Positions 14,905-24,732 of a stretch of 58,443 bases of DNA are shown piece by piece; the stretch's first letter is position 1, and every line of letters starts with the position of its first letter. The stretch spans positions 1 through 58,443 of the forward strand of contig NZ_MLCF01000057.1 of the NCBI RefSeq assembly GCF_001879105.1, given 5' to 3'. The notes beneath the pieces are model-generated. The model did no database searches and was not told the DNA's origin. It saw only the letters and a program-made list of their open reading frames with translations. The position numbers and the translations under genes were made by a program. Source of the DNA: Mangrovactinospora gilvigrisea (GTDB taxonomy: Bacteria > Actinomycetota > Actinomycetes > Streptomycetales > Streptomycetaceae).

Positions 14905-15581
14905 CGGCGGCGGCCGTGCGGGTGCTGATCGCCGACGACCAGGCGATGGTGCGCGGCGCGCTGGCGGCGGTGCTGGCCGCCCAGTCCGACATCGACGTGG
15001 TCGGCGAGGCGGCGGACGGCGAGCAGGCCGTGCGCCTCACCGGCCGCCTCCATCCCGACCTGGTGCTGATGGACGTCCGGATGCCGGTGCTGGACGGCCT
15101 TCAGGCCACCGCCCGCATCCTCGGGGACCCGCGCGGCCACCGGCCGCGGGTGCTGATGCTGACCACCTTCGACCTCGACGACTACGTCTACGAGGCGCTG
15201 CGGCTGGGCGCGGGCGGGTTCATCCTCAAGGACGCCACCACCGACGACCTGCTCTCCGCCGTGCGCATCGTCGCCTCCGGCGACGCGCTCCTCGCCCCGT
15301 CCGTCACCCGCCGCCTCATCGAGGACTTCGCCCGGACGCGGCCCGCGGGGCCGAGGCCGTCGGCGCGGCTGAACGCGCTGACGGAGCGTGAGAGGGAGGT
15401 GCTGACGCTGGTCGCCCGGGGGCTGTCGAACCGGGAGATCGCGGCGCGGCTGGTGCTCGCCGAGCAGACCGTGAAGACGCACTTCGGCCGGGTGCTGTCG
15501 AAGCTGGACCTGCGGGACCGGGCCCAGGCGGTGGTCTTCGCCTACGAGTCGGCGCTGGTGGCACCGGGCCCGAGGGCGTGA
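14901..15581 (+). CDS. NarL/FixJ-family response regulator
   Basis: The partner of the upstream kinase: a receiver domain (residues 5-120, phosphoacceptor Asp58 in VLMDVRMP, acidic pair DD at 12-13, Lys in FILKDA) and a C-terminal LuxR-type HTH (LTEREREVLTLVARGLSN, EQTVKTHFGRVLSKL). It is 226 aa with no missing signature residues. Its ATG overlaps the kinase stop (ATGA), so the pair is translationally coupled. Targets cannot be deduced; the nearest downstream genes are on the other strand. Confidence 0.92.
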   Translation: MTAAAVRVLIADDQAMVRGALAAVLAAQSDIDVVGEAADGEQAVRLTGRLHPDLVLMDVRMPVLDGLQATARILGDPRGHRPRVLMLTTFDLDDYVYEALRLGAGGFILKDATTDDLLSAVRIVASGDALLAPSVTRRLIEDFARTRPAGPRPSARLNALTEREREVLTLVARGLSNREIAARLVLAEQTVKTHFGRVLSKLDLRDRAQAVVFAYESALVAPGPRA

Positions 15582-15582
15582 C

Positions 15583-15613
15583 GCGCCCCGTCAGGGGCGC
15601 GGGGAACTGCGCG
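15583..15613 (+). repeat. Hairpin plus dispersed intergenic repeat A, copy 1
   Basis: A 7-bp hairpin GCGCCCC/GGGGCGC (15583-15589 with 15594-15600) runs into GCGGGGAACTGCGCG (15599-15613). The 15-mer is repeated exactly at 38364-38378 and with one change, inverted, at 42176-42190. It matches a very common Streptomyces 3'-end repeat as I remember it. It begins 2 nt past the response-regulator stop and probably terminates transcription. Confidence 0.65.
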
Positions 15614-15638
15614 GGTGACCGCGGCCGACCGGCAACGT

Positions 15639-16190
15639 TCAGCGGCGCTTGGCCTTCGCCTTCGCCTTCACGCGCCTCGCCTTCGGCTTCGCGGCCTTCG
15701 CCCGCGCATGCTCCAGCGCGCGCCGCGCGCCCGTCTCGCCGGGGGCCTCGACGAAGCCGTGCACCGCGTGGGCGAGCAGCCAGCCGACGAAGCCGAGGAT
15801 CATCAGCGGCGTCTGCGGGTTCTTGCGCGCCGACCCCTTCGCGGCCTCCGCCTCGGCCGCCTCCGCCTTCGCCGCCGCGGACTGGCGGACCACCACGCCC
15901 GCGGCCGGGCGCGAGCGGCGGTCCGCGTCCAGGCGCGTCCACGTCCGGCCCGCCGCCACCGCCGAGCAGATCCCGACGCCGAGCGTGCCCAGCAGCGACA
16001 GCAGCGGGCTGCCCTCGCCGACGCTGAGCCCCTGGAGGCCGAAGCGCAGCACGAACGCCCCGGCCGCCGCGCAGATCAGCACGGCCACGACGAACCCGGT
16101 GCGGCGCGCCCAGTACGCGCCGCCGCGATCCACCCACGTCGTGCCGAAGAAGCGCAGCGGCTCGGGCGTGGGCTCAGGGGGAGTCGACAT
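15639..16190 (-). CDS. Conserved membrane protein of unknown function
   Basis: A 183-residue protein I do not recognise beyond Streptomyces conservation. Three hydrophobic segments are visible: residues about 30-50 (GFVVAVLICAAAGAFVL), 60-82 (LLSLLGTLGVGICSAVAAG) and 128-148 (LMILGFVGWLLAHAVHGF). A charged Ala/Glu/Lys stretch separates the last two, and the final 30 residues are a strongly basic Lys/Ala/Arg tail, probably cytoplasmic and able to contact nucleic acid or acidic lipids. It lies just downstream of ilvD on the same strand (33 nt gap). Confidence 0.75.
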   Translation of the reverse strand: MSTPPEPTPEPLRFFGTTWVDRGGAYWARRTGFVVAVLICAAAGAFVLRFGLQGLSVGEGSPLLSLLGTLGVGICSAVAAGRTWTRLDADRRSRPAAGVVVRQSAAAKAEAAEAEAAKGSARKNPQTPLMILGFVGWLLAHAVHGFVEAPGETGARRALEHARAKAAKPKARRVKAKAKAKRR

Positions 16191-16223
16191 GTCCCTTATG
16201 GTAGGCGGCCGCGCGGACCGGTC

Positions 16224-18086
16224 TCAGCCACCCAGCAGGGTGACGTCCCGCACGGCGCCCTTGTCGGCGGACGTCGCCATCGCGGCGTAGGCGCGCAGCG
16301 CGGCCGAGACCGGGCGCTCGCGGTCCTTCGGCCGGTAGCCGCCGCCCGCCTCCAGCGCGGCGCGCCGCGCCGCCAGCTCCTCCTCGGGGACGTCCAGCGC
16401 GATCGACCGGCCCGGGATGTCGATGACGACGCGGTCGCCGTCCTCGACGAGCGCGATCAGCCCGCCGCCCGCCGCCTCCGGCGAGACGTGCCCGATGGAG
16501 AGCCCCGAGGTACCGCCGGAGAACCGCCCGTCGGTGACGAGCGCGCACGCCTTGCCGAGCCCGCGGCCCTTCAGGTACGAGGTCGGGTAGAGCATCTCCT
16601 GCATGCCCGGCCCGCCCTTCGGCCCCTCGTAGCGGATGACGACGACGTCACCCTCCTTGACGTCCTTGTTGAGGATCCGCTCGACGGCCCGCTCCTGGGA
16701 CTCGCAGACCACGGCCGGCCCGGAGAACGTCAGGATCGACTCGTCGACGCCGGCGGTCTTCACCACGCAGCCGTCGACGGCCAGGTTGCCGGAGAGCACG
16801 GCGAGCCCGCCGTCCTTGGAGTAGGCGCTCGGCACCTCGCGGATGCAGCCGGCGGCCGCGTCCTCGTCCAGCGACTCCCACCGCTCGGCCTGGCTGAAGG
16901 CGGTGGCCGAGCGGCGCCCGCCGGGGGCGGCGTGCCACAGCTCGACGGCCCGGTCGGACGGCGAACCGCCGCGCACGTCCCAGGTCTTGAGCCACTCCTC
17001 CAGCGACGGGGCGTGCACCGCGTGGACGGACTCGTTGAGCAGCCCGCCGCGCTTCAGCTCGCCCAGGATGGCGGGGATGCCGCCGGCCCGGTGCACGTCC
17101 TCCACGTAGTAGGTGCGGGTGGGCGCCGCGTTGGGCGCCACCTTGCACAGGCACGGCACGCGGCGCGAGAGCGCGTCGATGTCGTCCATGGTGAAGTCCA
17201 GCCCGGCCTCCTGGGCGGCGGCGAGCAGGTGCAGGATCGTGTTGGTGGAGCCGCCCATGGCGATGTCCAGCGCCATGGCGTTCTCGAAGGCGGCGCGGGT
17301 GCCGACGTTGCGCGGCAGGACGGAGTCGTCGTCCTGCTCGTAGTAGCGGCGCGTCAGCTCCATGACCGTGGAGGCGGCGTCCTCGTAGAGCGCCTTGCGG
17401 CCCTCGTGGGTGGCGACCAGCGTGCCGTTGCCCGGCAGCGCCAGGCCCAGCGCCTCGGTGAGGCAGTTCATCGAGTTGGCGGTGAACATGCCGGAGCACG
17501 ACCCGCAGGTCGGGCAGGCGTTCTCCTCGATGCGCAGCATGTCCTCGTCGGAGACCGACTCGTCGACGGCGTCGGAGATCGCGTTGACCAGGTCGAGCGT
17601 CCGGACGGTGCCGTTGACCAGCGTCGTCCGCCCGGCCTCCATCGGGCCGCCGGAGACGAAGACCGTCGGGATGTTGAGCCGCATGGCGGCCATCAGCATG
17701 CCCGGGGTGATCTTGTCGCAGTTGGAGATGCAGACCAGGGCGTCGGCGCAGTGCGCGTTCACCATGTACTCGACCGAGTCGGCGATCAGGTCGCGGGACG
17801 GCAGCGAGTAGAGCATCCCGCCGTGGCCCATCGCGATGCCGTCGTCCACCGCGATGGTGTTGAACTCGCGGGGGATGCCGCCGGCGGCGCGGACGGCGTC
17901 GGAGACGATCCGCCCGACCGGGGCGAGGTGGGTGTGGCCCGGTACGAACTCGGTGAAGCTGTTGGCGACCGCGATGATCGGCTTGGCGCCGATGTCGGCG
18001 CCGGGCACCCCGGAGGCGCGCATCAGCGCGCGGGCTCCCGCCATGTTGCGGCCGTGGGTGACCGTTCGAGACCTCAGACTCGGCAC
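16224..18086 (-). CDS. ilvD: Dihydroxy-acid dehydratase
   Basis: Third step common to Ile and Val synthesis: dehydrates 2,3-dihydroxy-3-methylbutanoate or -pentanoate to the 2-oxo acid in the cytoplasm. The 620-aa product has the iron-sulfur cysteines in [12 protein letters not shown] and [11 protein letters not shown] and the C-terminal block [15 protein letters not shown]. The GTG start (begins [17 protein letters not shown]) is chosen to match the family N-terminus; the open frame runs further upstream without support. No other ilv gene is adjacent and no leader-peptide attenuator was seen in the 198 nt upstream. Confidence 0.96.
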   Translation of the reverse strand: MPSLRSRTVTHGRNMAGARALMRASGVPGADIGAKPIIAVANSFTEFVPGHTHLAPVGRIVSDAVRAAGGIPREFNTIAVDDGIAMGHGGMLYSLPSRDLIADSVEYMVNAHCADALVCISNCDKITPGMLMAAMRLNIPTVFVSGGPMEAGRTTLVNGTVRTLDLVNAISDAVDESVSDEDMLRIEENACPTCGSCSGMFTANSMNCLTEALGLALPGNGTLVATHEGRKALYEDAASTVMELTRRYYEQDDDSVLPRNVGTRAAFENAMALDIAMGGSTNTILHLLAAAQEAGLDFTMDDIDALSRRVPCLCKVAPNAAPTRTYYVEDVHRAGGIPAILGELKRGGLLNESVHAVHAPSLEEWLKTWDVRGGSPSDRAVELWHAAPGGRRSATAFSQAERWESLDEDAAAGCIREVPSAYSKDGGLAVLSGNLAVDGCVVKTAGVDESILTFSGPAVVCESQERAVERILNKDVKEGDVVVIRYEGPKGGPGMQEMLYPTSYLKGRGLGKACALVTDGRFSGGTSGLSIGHVSPEAAGGGLIALVEDGDRVVIDIPGRSIALDVPEEELAARRAALEAGGGYRPKDRERPVSAALRAYAAMATSADKGAVRDVTLLGG

Positions 18087-18284
18087 GGCTGCTTCACCTA
18101 CGTTTCTGTTCTCCTCGAAGGACCAGTGGGTAACGCCCGAGCCTACGCCTTCACGCCCAGCCCCTGATACGAACGTCCACATCCCGGACCTTCGGCCGGC
18201 CTCGGCCCCGGCCCGCCGCCTCAGCCCACCAGACAGCTCTGCAGGGCGGGCGCCACCTCCGCGGCGAACGCGGTGCGCGCCCGG

Positions 18285-19172
18285 TCACCGGCCGATCGCC
18301 GCCGCCGGGGTGCCCAGGTTGGCGCGGGCGAAGCGCAGCGCCTCCGCGAGGTCCTCCTCGCGCTCCGGGCGGCTCAGCCGGCGGGTGTTGATCTCGACGA
18401 CCACCTGACCCTCGAAGCGCCGCGCGCCGAGCCGGCGCAGCACCTCGGCGCAGGGCTGGGTGCCGCGGCCGGGGACCAGGTGCTCGTCCTTGCCGGAGCC
18501 GGTGCCGTCGCCGAGGTGCACATGGGCGAGGCGGTCGCCCATCCGCTCCAGCATGGCGAGGGTGTCGGTGCGGGCCGTGGCGGCGTGCGAGAGGTCGAGG
18601 GTGTAGTGCGGGTAGTCCTCGGTGGTGGGGTCCCAGTCGGGGGCGTAGGCGAGGGCCGCGCGCTCCCGGTAGCGCCACGGGTACATGTTCTCCACCGCGA
18701 ACTTCACGCCCGAGAAGCCCGATTCGTCCGACATGCGGCGAATGCCGGAGACGAAGTCGCGGGCGTACTGCCGCTGCCAGCGGAACGGCGGATGGACGAC
18801 GACCGTGCGCGCGCCGAGCTCCAGCGCGGCGTCCCGGGAGCGCTCCAGCTTCCCCCACGGGTCGCTGCCCCAGACCCGCTGGGTGATCAGCAGGCAGGGC
18901 GCGTGGATCGCCGTCACCGGCAGGCCGTGGTACTCCGAGAGGCGGCGCAGCGCCGCGACGTCCTGGCTCACCGGGTCCGTCCACACCATCACCTCGACGC
19001 CGTCGTAGCCGAGGCGGGCGGCCAGCTCGAAGCCGGCGATGGTGGACTCCGGATAGACGGACGCGGTGGAGAGGACCACCGGCGGCGAGCCGGGTGCCCC
19101 GCCGCCCCCTGCTCCCGCCCCCGCCGCCGGGGCAGCGAGACGGGTGGCGGTCCGTTCCGGTGTGTCAGCCAT
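18285..19172 (-). CDS. Sugar phosphate isomerase/epimerase family protein
   Basis: A 295-aa TIM-barrel protein of the xylose-isomerase-like AP-endonuclease-2 superfamily. Family blocks include [14 protein letters not shown], the metal-ligand Glu in FAVENMYPW, the Asp/His of [17 protein letters not shown], and a C-terminal EINTRR. These give a plausible divalent-metal site (Glu, Asp, His, Glu). Residues 1-30 are a Gly/Ala-rich lead-in. Members isomerise sugars or cyclitols; the substrate is unknown. It is upstream of ilvD on the same strand, 198 nt away. Confidence 0.85.
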   Translation of the reverse strand: MADTPERTATRLAAPAAGAGAGGGGAPGSPPVVLSTASVYPESTIAGFELAARLGYDGVEVMVWTDPVSQDVAALRRLSEYHGLPVTAIHAPCLLITQRVWGSDPWGKLERSRDAALELGARTVVVHPPFRWQRQYARDFVSGIRRMSDESGFSGVKFAVENMYPWRYRERAALAYAPDWDPTTEDYPHYTLDLSHAATARTDTLAMLERMGDRLAHVHLGDGTGSGKDEHLVPGRGTQPCAEVLRRLGARRFEGQVVVEINTRRLSRPEREEDLAEALRFARANLGTPAAAIGR

Positions 19173-19310
19173 CCCGTCAGACTAGCCGCCGCGCAAGGGG
19201 CGGAAGTCCGCCCCGTGACCCGCCCCACGCGTGGTGAACGGCACATGCCCGAAGGCCGCCAACGGCGGGGCGCGCCCGGTCTGCGGTTTCCTTCTCCTAA
19301 CCTGTCCGAC

Positions 19311-20186
19311 GTGACAAAGGCGACCAAGGCGGCGGACCCGAGCACCCCGCGCGCCCCCGAAGTGCCCCTGGACTACCCGCGCTTGTGGGTGGAGTTCCCC
19401 GACCCCGGCAACGAGGAGCAGGTCTACCGCTGCGACCTGACGTGGCTCACCTCGCGCTGGACCTGCATCTTCGGCAAGGGCTGCCACGGCATCCAACCTG
19501 GGCGGGCCTCGGACGGCTGCTGCTCGCTGGGCGCGCACTTCTCCGACGAGGACGACGAGCGGCGCGTGCTGGAGCACGCCGCCCGGCTCACCCCGGAGAC
19601 CTGGCAGTTCCACGGCCTCGCCGCGGAACTCGGCATCGTCGCCGACGACTCCGAGGAGGAGGACGAGGACCTCGACGAGGACGAGGACGACGACGAGGAG
19701 GCGGACGAGGACGACGACGAGCCGACCCGCCGCACCCAGGTGGTCGACGGCGCCTGCATCTTCCTCAACCGCCCCGGCTTCCCGGCCGGCGCCGGCTGCG
19801 CGCTGCACACCCTCGCCGTCCGCGAGGGCCGCGAGCCGCTGGAGACCAAGCCGGACGTCTGCTGGCAGCTGCCGGTGCGCCGCACCTTCGAGTGGGTGGA
19901 CCGCCCGGACGGCACCCAGGTGCTGGTGATCTCCATCGGCGAGTACGACCGCCGCGGCTGGGGCGCCGGCGGCCACGACCTCAACTGGTGGTGCACCAGC
20001 AGCCCGGAGGCCCATACCGGCGGCGAGCCGCTCTACGTCAGCTACCGCCCGGAGCTGGTGGAGCTGATGGGGCGGGCCGCGTACGACGAGCTCGTCCGGC
20101 TCTGCAAGGAGCGGCTGGCGGCGGGCCGGGACGGCGTCCCGATGCCCGCGCCGCACCCGGCGGACCCGCCGCTGCGGATCGGCTGA
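19311..20186 (+). CDS. Cysteine-rich protein resembling YkgJ/DUF3109 metal-chelating family
   Basis: A 291-aa protein with about ten Cys residues in two groups separated by a strongly acidic Asp/Glu run (about residues 116-140). The pattern [20 protein letters not shown], then [28 protein letters not shown] resembles the cysteine spacing of YkgJ/DUF3109 proteins thought to bind zinc or iron. The function of such proteins is unknown. GTG at 19311 is used; no strong ribosome site is seen, and an ATG at 19242 in frame is an alternative. It is divergent from the sugar-phosphate isomerase gene (138 nt gap) and convergent with galE. Confidence 0.8.
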   Translation: MTKATKAADPSTPRAPEVPLDYPRLWVEFPDPGNEEQVYRCDLTWLTSRWTCIFGKGCHGIQPGRASDGCCSLGAHFSDEDDERRVLEHAARLTPETWQFHGLAAELGIVADDSEEEDEDLDEDEDDDEEADEDDDEPTRRTQVVDGACIFLNRPGFPAGAGCALHTLAVREGREPLETKPDVCWQLPVRRTFEWVDRPDGTQVLVISIGEYDRRGWGAGGHDLNWWCTSSPEAHTGGEPLYVSYRPELVELMGRAAYDELVRLCKERLAAGRDGVPMPAPHPADPPLRIG

Positions 20187-20240
20187 GCCCGCGACCACCC
20201 CAACGGGCGTACGCCCGAACGCCCGTCCGTCAGCCGGGGG

Positions 20241-21248
20241 TCACTCCCCCAGCACGGACGGGCGCTTCGCCGCCCAGGCGAGGGAGTCCGCGATGCCCTC
20301 GCGGAGCGTCTTCGCGGCCCGCCAGCCGAGCAGCCGCTCGGCCTTGTCGACGCGGGTGTAGCAGCCGATGACGTCGCCCTCCCGGCGCGGGGCCTCGACG
20401 ACCTCCAGCGTCCCGCCGGTCACCTCGTCGAAGGCGGCGACCAGTTCGCGGACCGTGGTCCCCCGGCCGGTGCCCAGGTTGATCACCGGGTGCGGGCCCT
20501 CCTCCGCGACGATCGCGTCGAACCGGTGCAGGGCGGCGGCGTGCGCCTCCGCCAGGTCCCAGACGTGGATGTAGTCGCGGACCGTCGACCCGTCGCGGGT
20601 CGGCCAGTCGGTGCCCATCAGCACGTACGGCTCGTGCTTCTCATGGGCCTGGATGAGCCGGCCGAGGGCGTGGCTGGGGTAGGGGTCCTGCAGTCCGGTG
20701 CGCAGCTCGGGGTCGGCGCCGACCGGGTTGAAGTAGCGCAGCGAGAGCACCCGCAGCGGCTCGGCCGCGGTGATGTCGGCGAGCGCCTGCTCCAGCATGA
20801 GCTTGCTGCGGGCGTAGGGGTTCGTCGGGTTGGGGGCCGACTCCTCGGTGACGGTGAAGTCCTCGCCGGGCTCGTAGAGCGCGGCGGTGGAGGAGAAGAG
20901 GAACCGCCGCACGCCGTGCCGCAGCAGGGTGCGGACCAGCGTCAGGGGCTTGGCGACGTTGGTCCGGTAGTACGTCAGCGGATCGGCGACCGACTCCGGG
21001 ACGACGATCCGCGCGGCGCAGTGCACCACGGCCTCGATGTCGGGGTGCTCGGTGAGGATGCGCTCCACCAGCGCCTCGTCCGCGATGTCGCCGCGGTAGA
21101 GGACCCGGCCGTCGCCCAGCGGGTCGCCGAACTCGGCGCGGCCCCGGCTGAGATCGTCGAGCAGGACCGGGACGTCGCCCTCCTGCAGCAGCCGCGTCGC
21201 CACGGTGCTCCCGATGAACCCGGCCCCTCCGGTGATCAGAACCTTCAT
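20241..21248 (-). CDS. galE: UDP-glucose 4-epimerase
   Basis: Interconverts UDP-glucose and UDP-galactose for surface polymers or galactose use. The 335-aa extended SDR has the NAD motif ITGGAGFIGSTVA, the active-site Ser in SSTAALYE, and Tyr/Lys in NPYARSKLMLEQ, with the product-side block RDYIHVWDLAEAH. All key residues are present. It is not linked to other galactose genes here, so involvement in cell-wall or exopolysaccharide precursor supply is likely. A copy of repeat B lies between it and the upstream gene. Confidence 0.93.
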   Translation of the reverse strand: MKVLITGGAGFIGSTVATRLLQEGDVPVLLDDLSRGRAEFGDPLGDGRVLYRGDIADEALVERILTEHPDIEAVVHCAARIVVPESVADPLTYYRTNVAKPLTLVRTLLRHGVRRFLFSSTAALYEPGEDFTVTEESAPNPTNPYARSKLMLEQALADITAAEPLRVLSLRYFNPVGADPELRTGLQDPYPSHALGRLIQAHEKHEPYVLMGTDWPTRDGSTVRDYIHVWDLAEAHAAALHRFDAIVAEEGPHPVINLGTGRGTTVRELVAAFDEVTGGTLEVVEAPRREGDVIGCYTRVDKAERLLGWRAAKTLREGIADSLAWAAKRPSVLGE

Positions 21249-21285
21249 CCCGCGACCCTAACGCGGGCAGGCCGCACGGCGGTCC

Positions 21286-21300
21286 GGGTGGGGTGCCGGG
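21286..21300 (+). repeat. Dispersed intergenic repeat B, copy 2
   Basis: An exact second copy of GGGTGGGGTGCCGGG, in the 71-nt gap between galE and the sigma-like/BACON gene. Both flanking genes are transcribed leftward, so the repeat follows the 3' end of the upstream gene. Confidence 0.6.
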
Positions 21301-21319
21301 CTTCAGGGCGGCGGGCCCG

Positions 21320-23074
21320 TCACCGCGCCGACGGCGACCCCGACGGCGTGGGCGAGGCCGCGGACGGCGTCGGGGTCGGCGTCGGCGGCTCCGTGGGAGG
21401 AGCGCTCCGCCCCTCCCCGCTCACCGTCACCGACCGACCGCTCGGCGGGAACTCCACCTCCGCCGACCACTGCCCCGCCGGCGCCGCCTCCCGGTCCGCC
21501 GAGATCACCACCCGCACCGCGCCCCCCGGCGCCACCCGCCCCGAGGACGGCTGCACCGCCAGCCACACCGCCGACCCCGCCCGCGGCACCGCCCGCCAAT
21601 CCACCGCCGCGTCGCCCCCGTTCCGCAGCGTCACCACCGTCCGCCCCCCGGAGACCACCGCGCTCAGCGCCAGCCGCCCCGCCCCCGAGGCCCCCGCCGA
21701 GGACGACGCCGACGCGGACGGCGTCGCCGTCGCCGTGCCGTCCGGCCCGCCGGAGGAGCCGCCGGACCCGGCCGACGCGGCCGCCCCCGTCCCGTGCTCC
21801 AGCGGCGAGTCTCCCGAGACGTCGCCCACCCGGTCCGCCGAGGAGACCCCCACCCGGGCCCGGAAGATCGACACCTCCGGCGGGTCGTCGGAGAGCCGGA
21901 AGGAGCGGTCCACCGCCCAGAGCACCACCAGCGGCGCCGCCACCAGCAGCAGCGTCGCCGTCATCACCAGCGCCCGCCGGAGCACCGGGCGCCCGCCCGG
22001 CCCGCGGAAGGCGCCGCGGGCCGGGCGGCGCACCGGAAAGCCGCGCCGGTCGAACTCCGGCGCCGCCGCCCCCTCCTCGGCGGCCCCGGAGTCCGTTCCC
22101 GCGCCGCCGCCCCGCCGGCCGCGCCGTCCCGCGCGGCGGGCCAGCCGGCCGCGCCGTCCCGCGCGGCGGGCCAGCCGGGCCCGCGTCGAGGCGGGGCCGC
22201 CGTCGCCGCGCGCCTCCTCGGGCGCGGCGATCACCGGCAGCGGCTCGGCCGGCGCGCCGGCCGCCACCCCGGCCTCGCGCAGCGCCGCGCAGCGCGCGCA
22301 GCCCTCGGCGTGCCGGACCAGTTCGCGGCGGAGCGCCGCGCCGACCAGCCCGGTGCGGCTGTCCGCGATCCGGGTGAGGCCGGGGCAGCCGCCGCTCTCC
22401 GCGACGGCCAGGGTCGCCCGGGTGCGCTCCACCTCCGAGGCGGCGCCCGCCAGCAGCTCGCGCGCCCCCGTGGGGCCGGAGTCCGCCATGCCGAGCACCG
22501 CGGCCACCTCGTCGGGCTCCAGGCCGTGCCGCACGGCCAGTTCGAGCGCCTCGCGCTGCCGCGCCGAGAGCCCGGCCGCCTCCGGCCAGGAGAGCAGCCC
22601 CAACTCGGCGCGGCGGCGGCGGCGTTCGCCGGGCTCGGCCACCGCCGCGGCGCGGGTCAGCGCGGCCGGGTCTCCTCCGACGGCGGCGAGCCGGCGCAGG
22701 CACTCGTCGCGCGCCAGGGCGTAGAGCCAGGCGCGCAGCAGCCGCTCGTCGGCGAGCACGCCGTGGTGCTCCACCGCCAGCCGGAGCACCCGGGACGAGG
22801 CGGCGGCGGCCGCCTCGTGGTCGCTGAGCACCGACAGGCAGTAGGTGAACAGCCCGTCCGCGCAGACCGCGTAGGCGGCGCGCACCCGGCTCTCCCCGTC
22901 GGAGGGGCCTGGGGAGGAGCCGTCGGGGGCGTCGCCCGACGTGCCGTCCGCCGATCCTTCGGTGCCCGTGCCGGCCGCGTCGTCGGACGCGAGCCGGTCG
23001 CCCAGGCGCCCGCCCGGCCGGCCCGTCCGCGCGTGCGCCTGCACATGCACCTTCCCTTGCGCACCAGTCGTCAC
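21320..23074 (-). CDS. Membrane protein with sigma-like, anti-sigma zinc-finger-like and BACON-like regions
   Basis: A 584-aa protein that seems to join normally separate parts. Residues about 62-128 and 169-222 resemble ECF sigma regions 2 and 4 (LSARQREALELAVRHGLEPDEVAA). Then comes HAEGCARC (255-262), the HxxxCxxC signature of zinc-finger anti-sigma factors. A basic repeat LARRAGRRGR x2 (301-320) precedes one membrane segment (about 368-388), and the outside half is Ser/Gly-rich plus a BACON-like beta domain (about 440-545). The layout suggests a membrane-tethered regulator, but region 2 is weak and it may no longer act as a sigma factor. Start GTG; divergent from radA. Confidence 0.75.
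   Translation of the reverse strand: MTTGAQGKVHVQAHARTGRPGGRLGDRLASDDAAGTGTEGSADGTSGDAPDGSSPGPSDGESRVRAAYAVCADGLFTYCLSVLSDHEAAAAASSRVLRLAVEHHGVLADERLLRAWLYALARDECLRRLAAVGGDPAALTRAAAVAEPGERRRRRAELGLLSWPEAAGLSARQREALELAVRHGLEPDEVAAVLGMADSGPTGARELLAGAASEVERTRATLAVAESGGCPGLTRIADSRTGLVGAALRRELVRHAEGCARCAALREAGVAAGAPAEPLPVIAAPEEARGDGGPASTRARLARRAGRRGRLARRAGRRGRRGGGAGTDSGAAEEGAAAPEFDRRGFPVRRPARGAFRGPGGRPVLRRALVMTATLLLVAAPLVVLWAVDRSFRLSDDPPEVSIFRARVGVSSADRVGDVSGDSPLEHGTGAAASAGSGGSSGGPDGTATATPSASASSSAGASGAGRLALSAVVSGGRTVVTLRNGGDAAVDWRAVPRAGSAVWLAVQPSSGRVAPGGAVRVVISADREAAPAGQWSAEVEFPPSGRSVTVSGEGRSAPPTEPPTPTPTPSAASPTPSGSPSAR
22114..22173. repeat. Perfect 30-nt tandem duplication inside the sigma-like/BACON gene
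   Basis: Two adjacent identical 30-nt units (22114-22143 and 22144-22173) encode the decapeptide LARRAGRRGR twice, in the juxtamembrane cytoplasmic part. Unit length is a multiple of three, so copy number could vary without breaking the frame. Confidence 0.85.
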
Positions 23075-23254
23075 CGAAGCGACGGTAGTTTCGCAAATCC
23101 GTCAAACCCCCTCCGCCGGGCCGACCTTCACACTTTCGTGGGAAGGGTGGAGTCAACCCGTGTCCCCCGGGGGAAGGGCCGGGCCGGCGCCGCGCAAACG
23201 CCCCGGCCGGACCGCGGGCGGGGGCTGTCGTACCCCGCCGCTACCGTTGCCCCC

Positions 23255-24649
23255 ATGGCCAAAGCCAAGGACCGCGCCGCGCGCCCGGCATACCGCTGCA
23301 CCGAGTGCGGCTACTCCACCGCCAAGTGGCTCGGCCGCTGCCCCGAGTGCCAGTCGTGGGGCACGGTCGAGGAGCACGGCGCCACTCCCATCCGCACCAC
23401 GGCCGCCGGCCCGGTCTCCTCGCCGGCCCGCCCCATCCGGCAGGTGGACGGCACCTCCGCGAGCTTCCGCCGCACCGGCGTCGCCGAGCTCGACCGCGTG
23501 CTGGGCGGCGGCATCGTCCCCGGGGCCGTGGTGCTGCTCGCCGGCGAGCCCGGCGTCGGCAAGTCCACCCTGCTGCTGGACGTGGCCGCCAAGGCGGCGA
23601 GCGCCGACGGCCCCACCCTCTACGTCACCGGCGAGGAGTCGGCCGGCCAGGTCCGGCTGCGCGCCGACCGCATCGGGGCGCTCGCCGACCACCTCTACCT
23701 CGCCGCGGAGACGGATCTCGCCGCGGTCCTCGGCCACCTCGACGACGTCAAGCCCGCCCTGCTGATCCTCGACTCGGTGCAGACCGTCTCCTCCGCCGAG
23801 CTGGACGGCGCCCCCGGCGGCATGGCCCAGGTCCGCGAGGTGGCCGGCGCGCTGATCCGCGCCTCCAAGGAGCGCAACATGGCGACGCTGCTGGTCGGCC
23901 ACGTCACCAAGGACGGCTCCATCGCCGGCCCCCGGCTGCTGGAGCACCTCGTCGACATCGTGCTCGGCTTCGAGGGAGACCGGCACGCCCGCCTCCGGCT
24001 GGTGCGCGGCATCAAGAACCGCTTCGGGGCGACGGACGAGGTCGGCTGCTTCGAGCTCACCGACGAGGGCATCACCGGCCTGCCCGACCCCAGCGGCCTC
24101 TTCCTGACGCGCCGTGACGAGCCGGTGCCCGGCACCTGCCTGACGGTCACCCTGGAGGGCCGCCGCCCCCTCGTCGCCGAGGTGCAGGCGCTCACCGTGG
24201 CCACCGAGATCCCCACCCCGCGGCGCACCACCTCCGGCCTCGACTCGGCGCGGATGTCGATGGTGATGGCCATCGTCCAGAACCACGGCGGCCTCGACCT
24301 GGGCAAGCGCGACATCTACACCGCCACCGTCGGCGGGGTGAAGCTCACCGAGCCCTCCGCCGACCTCGCCGCGGCGATGGCGCTCGCCTCCGCGGCGGCC
24401 GATCAGCCGCTGCCGTCCAACCTGGTGGCCATCGGCGAGCTGGGCCTCGCCGGCGAGGTGCGCCGGGTGACGGGCATTCAGCGCCGCCTCGCCGAGGCGC
24501 AGCGGCTCGGCTTCACCCACGCCCTCGTCCCGCCGGACCCCGGCAAGATCCCCGCCGGGATGCGCGTCAAGGAGGTCCCCGACATCGGCGCGGCCCTCAA
24601 GACGCTGCCGCGGCGCGCGGCGAAGCCGCGCCGGGAACCCGCTGCCTGA
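23255..24649 (+). CDS. radA: DNA repair protein RadA
   Basis: A RecA-like branch-migration ATPase that processes recombination intermediates. The 464-aa protein has the N-terminal zinc finger [18 protein letters not shown], Walker [10 protein letters not shown], the RadA signature [11 protein letters not shown] and the C-terminal Lon-like domain ([24 protein letters not shown]). No ribosome site precedes the ATG, so it may be leaderless. It is 83 nt upstream of disA on the same strand; in Bacillus RadA and DisA interact functionally at recombination intermediates, and the linkage supports that here. Confidence 0.96.
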   Translation: MAKAKDRAARPAYRCTECGYSTAKWLGRCPECQSWGTVEEHGATPIRTTAAGPVSSPARPIRQVDGTSASFRRTGVAELDRVLGGGIVPGAVVLLAGEPGVGKSTLLLDVAAKAASADGPTLYVTGEESAGQVRLRADRIGALADHLYLAAETDLAAVLGHLDDVKPALLILDSVQTVSSAELDGAPGGMAQVREVAGALIRASKERNMATLLVGHVTKDGSIAGPRLLEHLVDIVLGFEGDRHARLRLVRGIKNRFGATDEVGCFELTDEGITGLPDPSGLFLTRRDEPVPGTCLTVTLEGRRPLVAEVQALTVATEIPTPRRTTSGLDSARMSMVMAIVQNHGGLDLGKRDIYTATVGGVKLTEPSADLAAAMALASAAADQPLPSNLVAIGELGLAGEVRRVTGIQRRLAEAQRLGFTHALVPPDPGKIPAGMRVKEVPDIGAALKTLPRRAAKPRREPAA

Positions 24650-24732
24650 CAACGCTGCCCGCACTCCGCGGAGGAGGGCCGTGCCCGGGTAAACTCTGCC
24701 AGGATCCGTCCCATCCGACCGGAGGAGCAGCG

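Noticed and set aside
13654..15581. This two-component system as a duplicate of 55452-57442
   Set aside because: Both are NarL-type with the same layout, but the membrane parts and many core residues differ; they are paralogues, not a recent duplication.
18087..18284. Possible leader-peptide attenuator or T-box for ilvD
   Set aside because: No run of Ile/Val/Leu codons, no terminator with T run and no GUGGNACC element was found.
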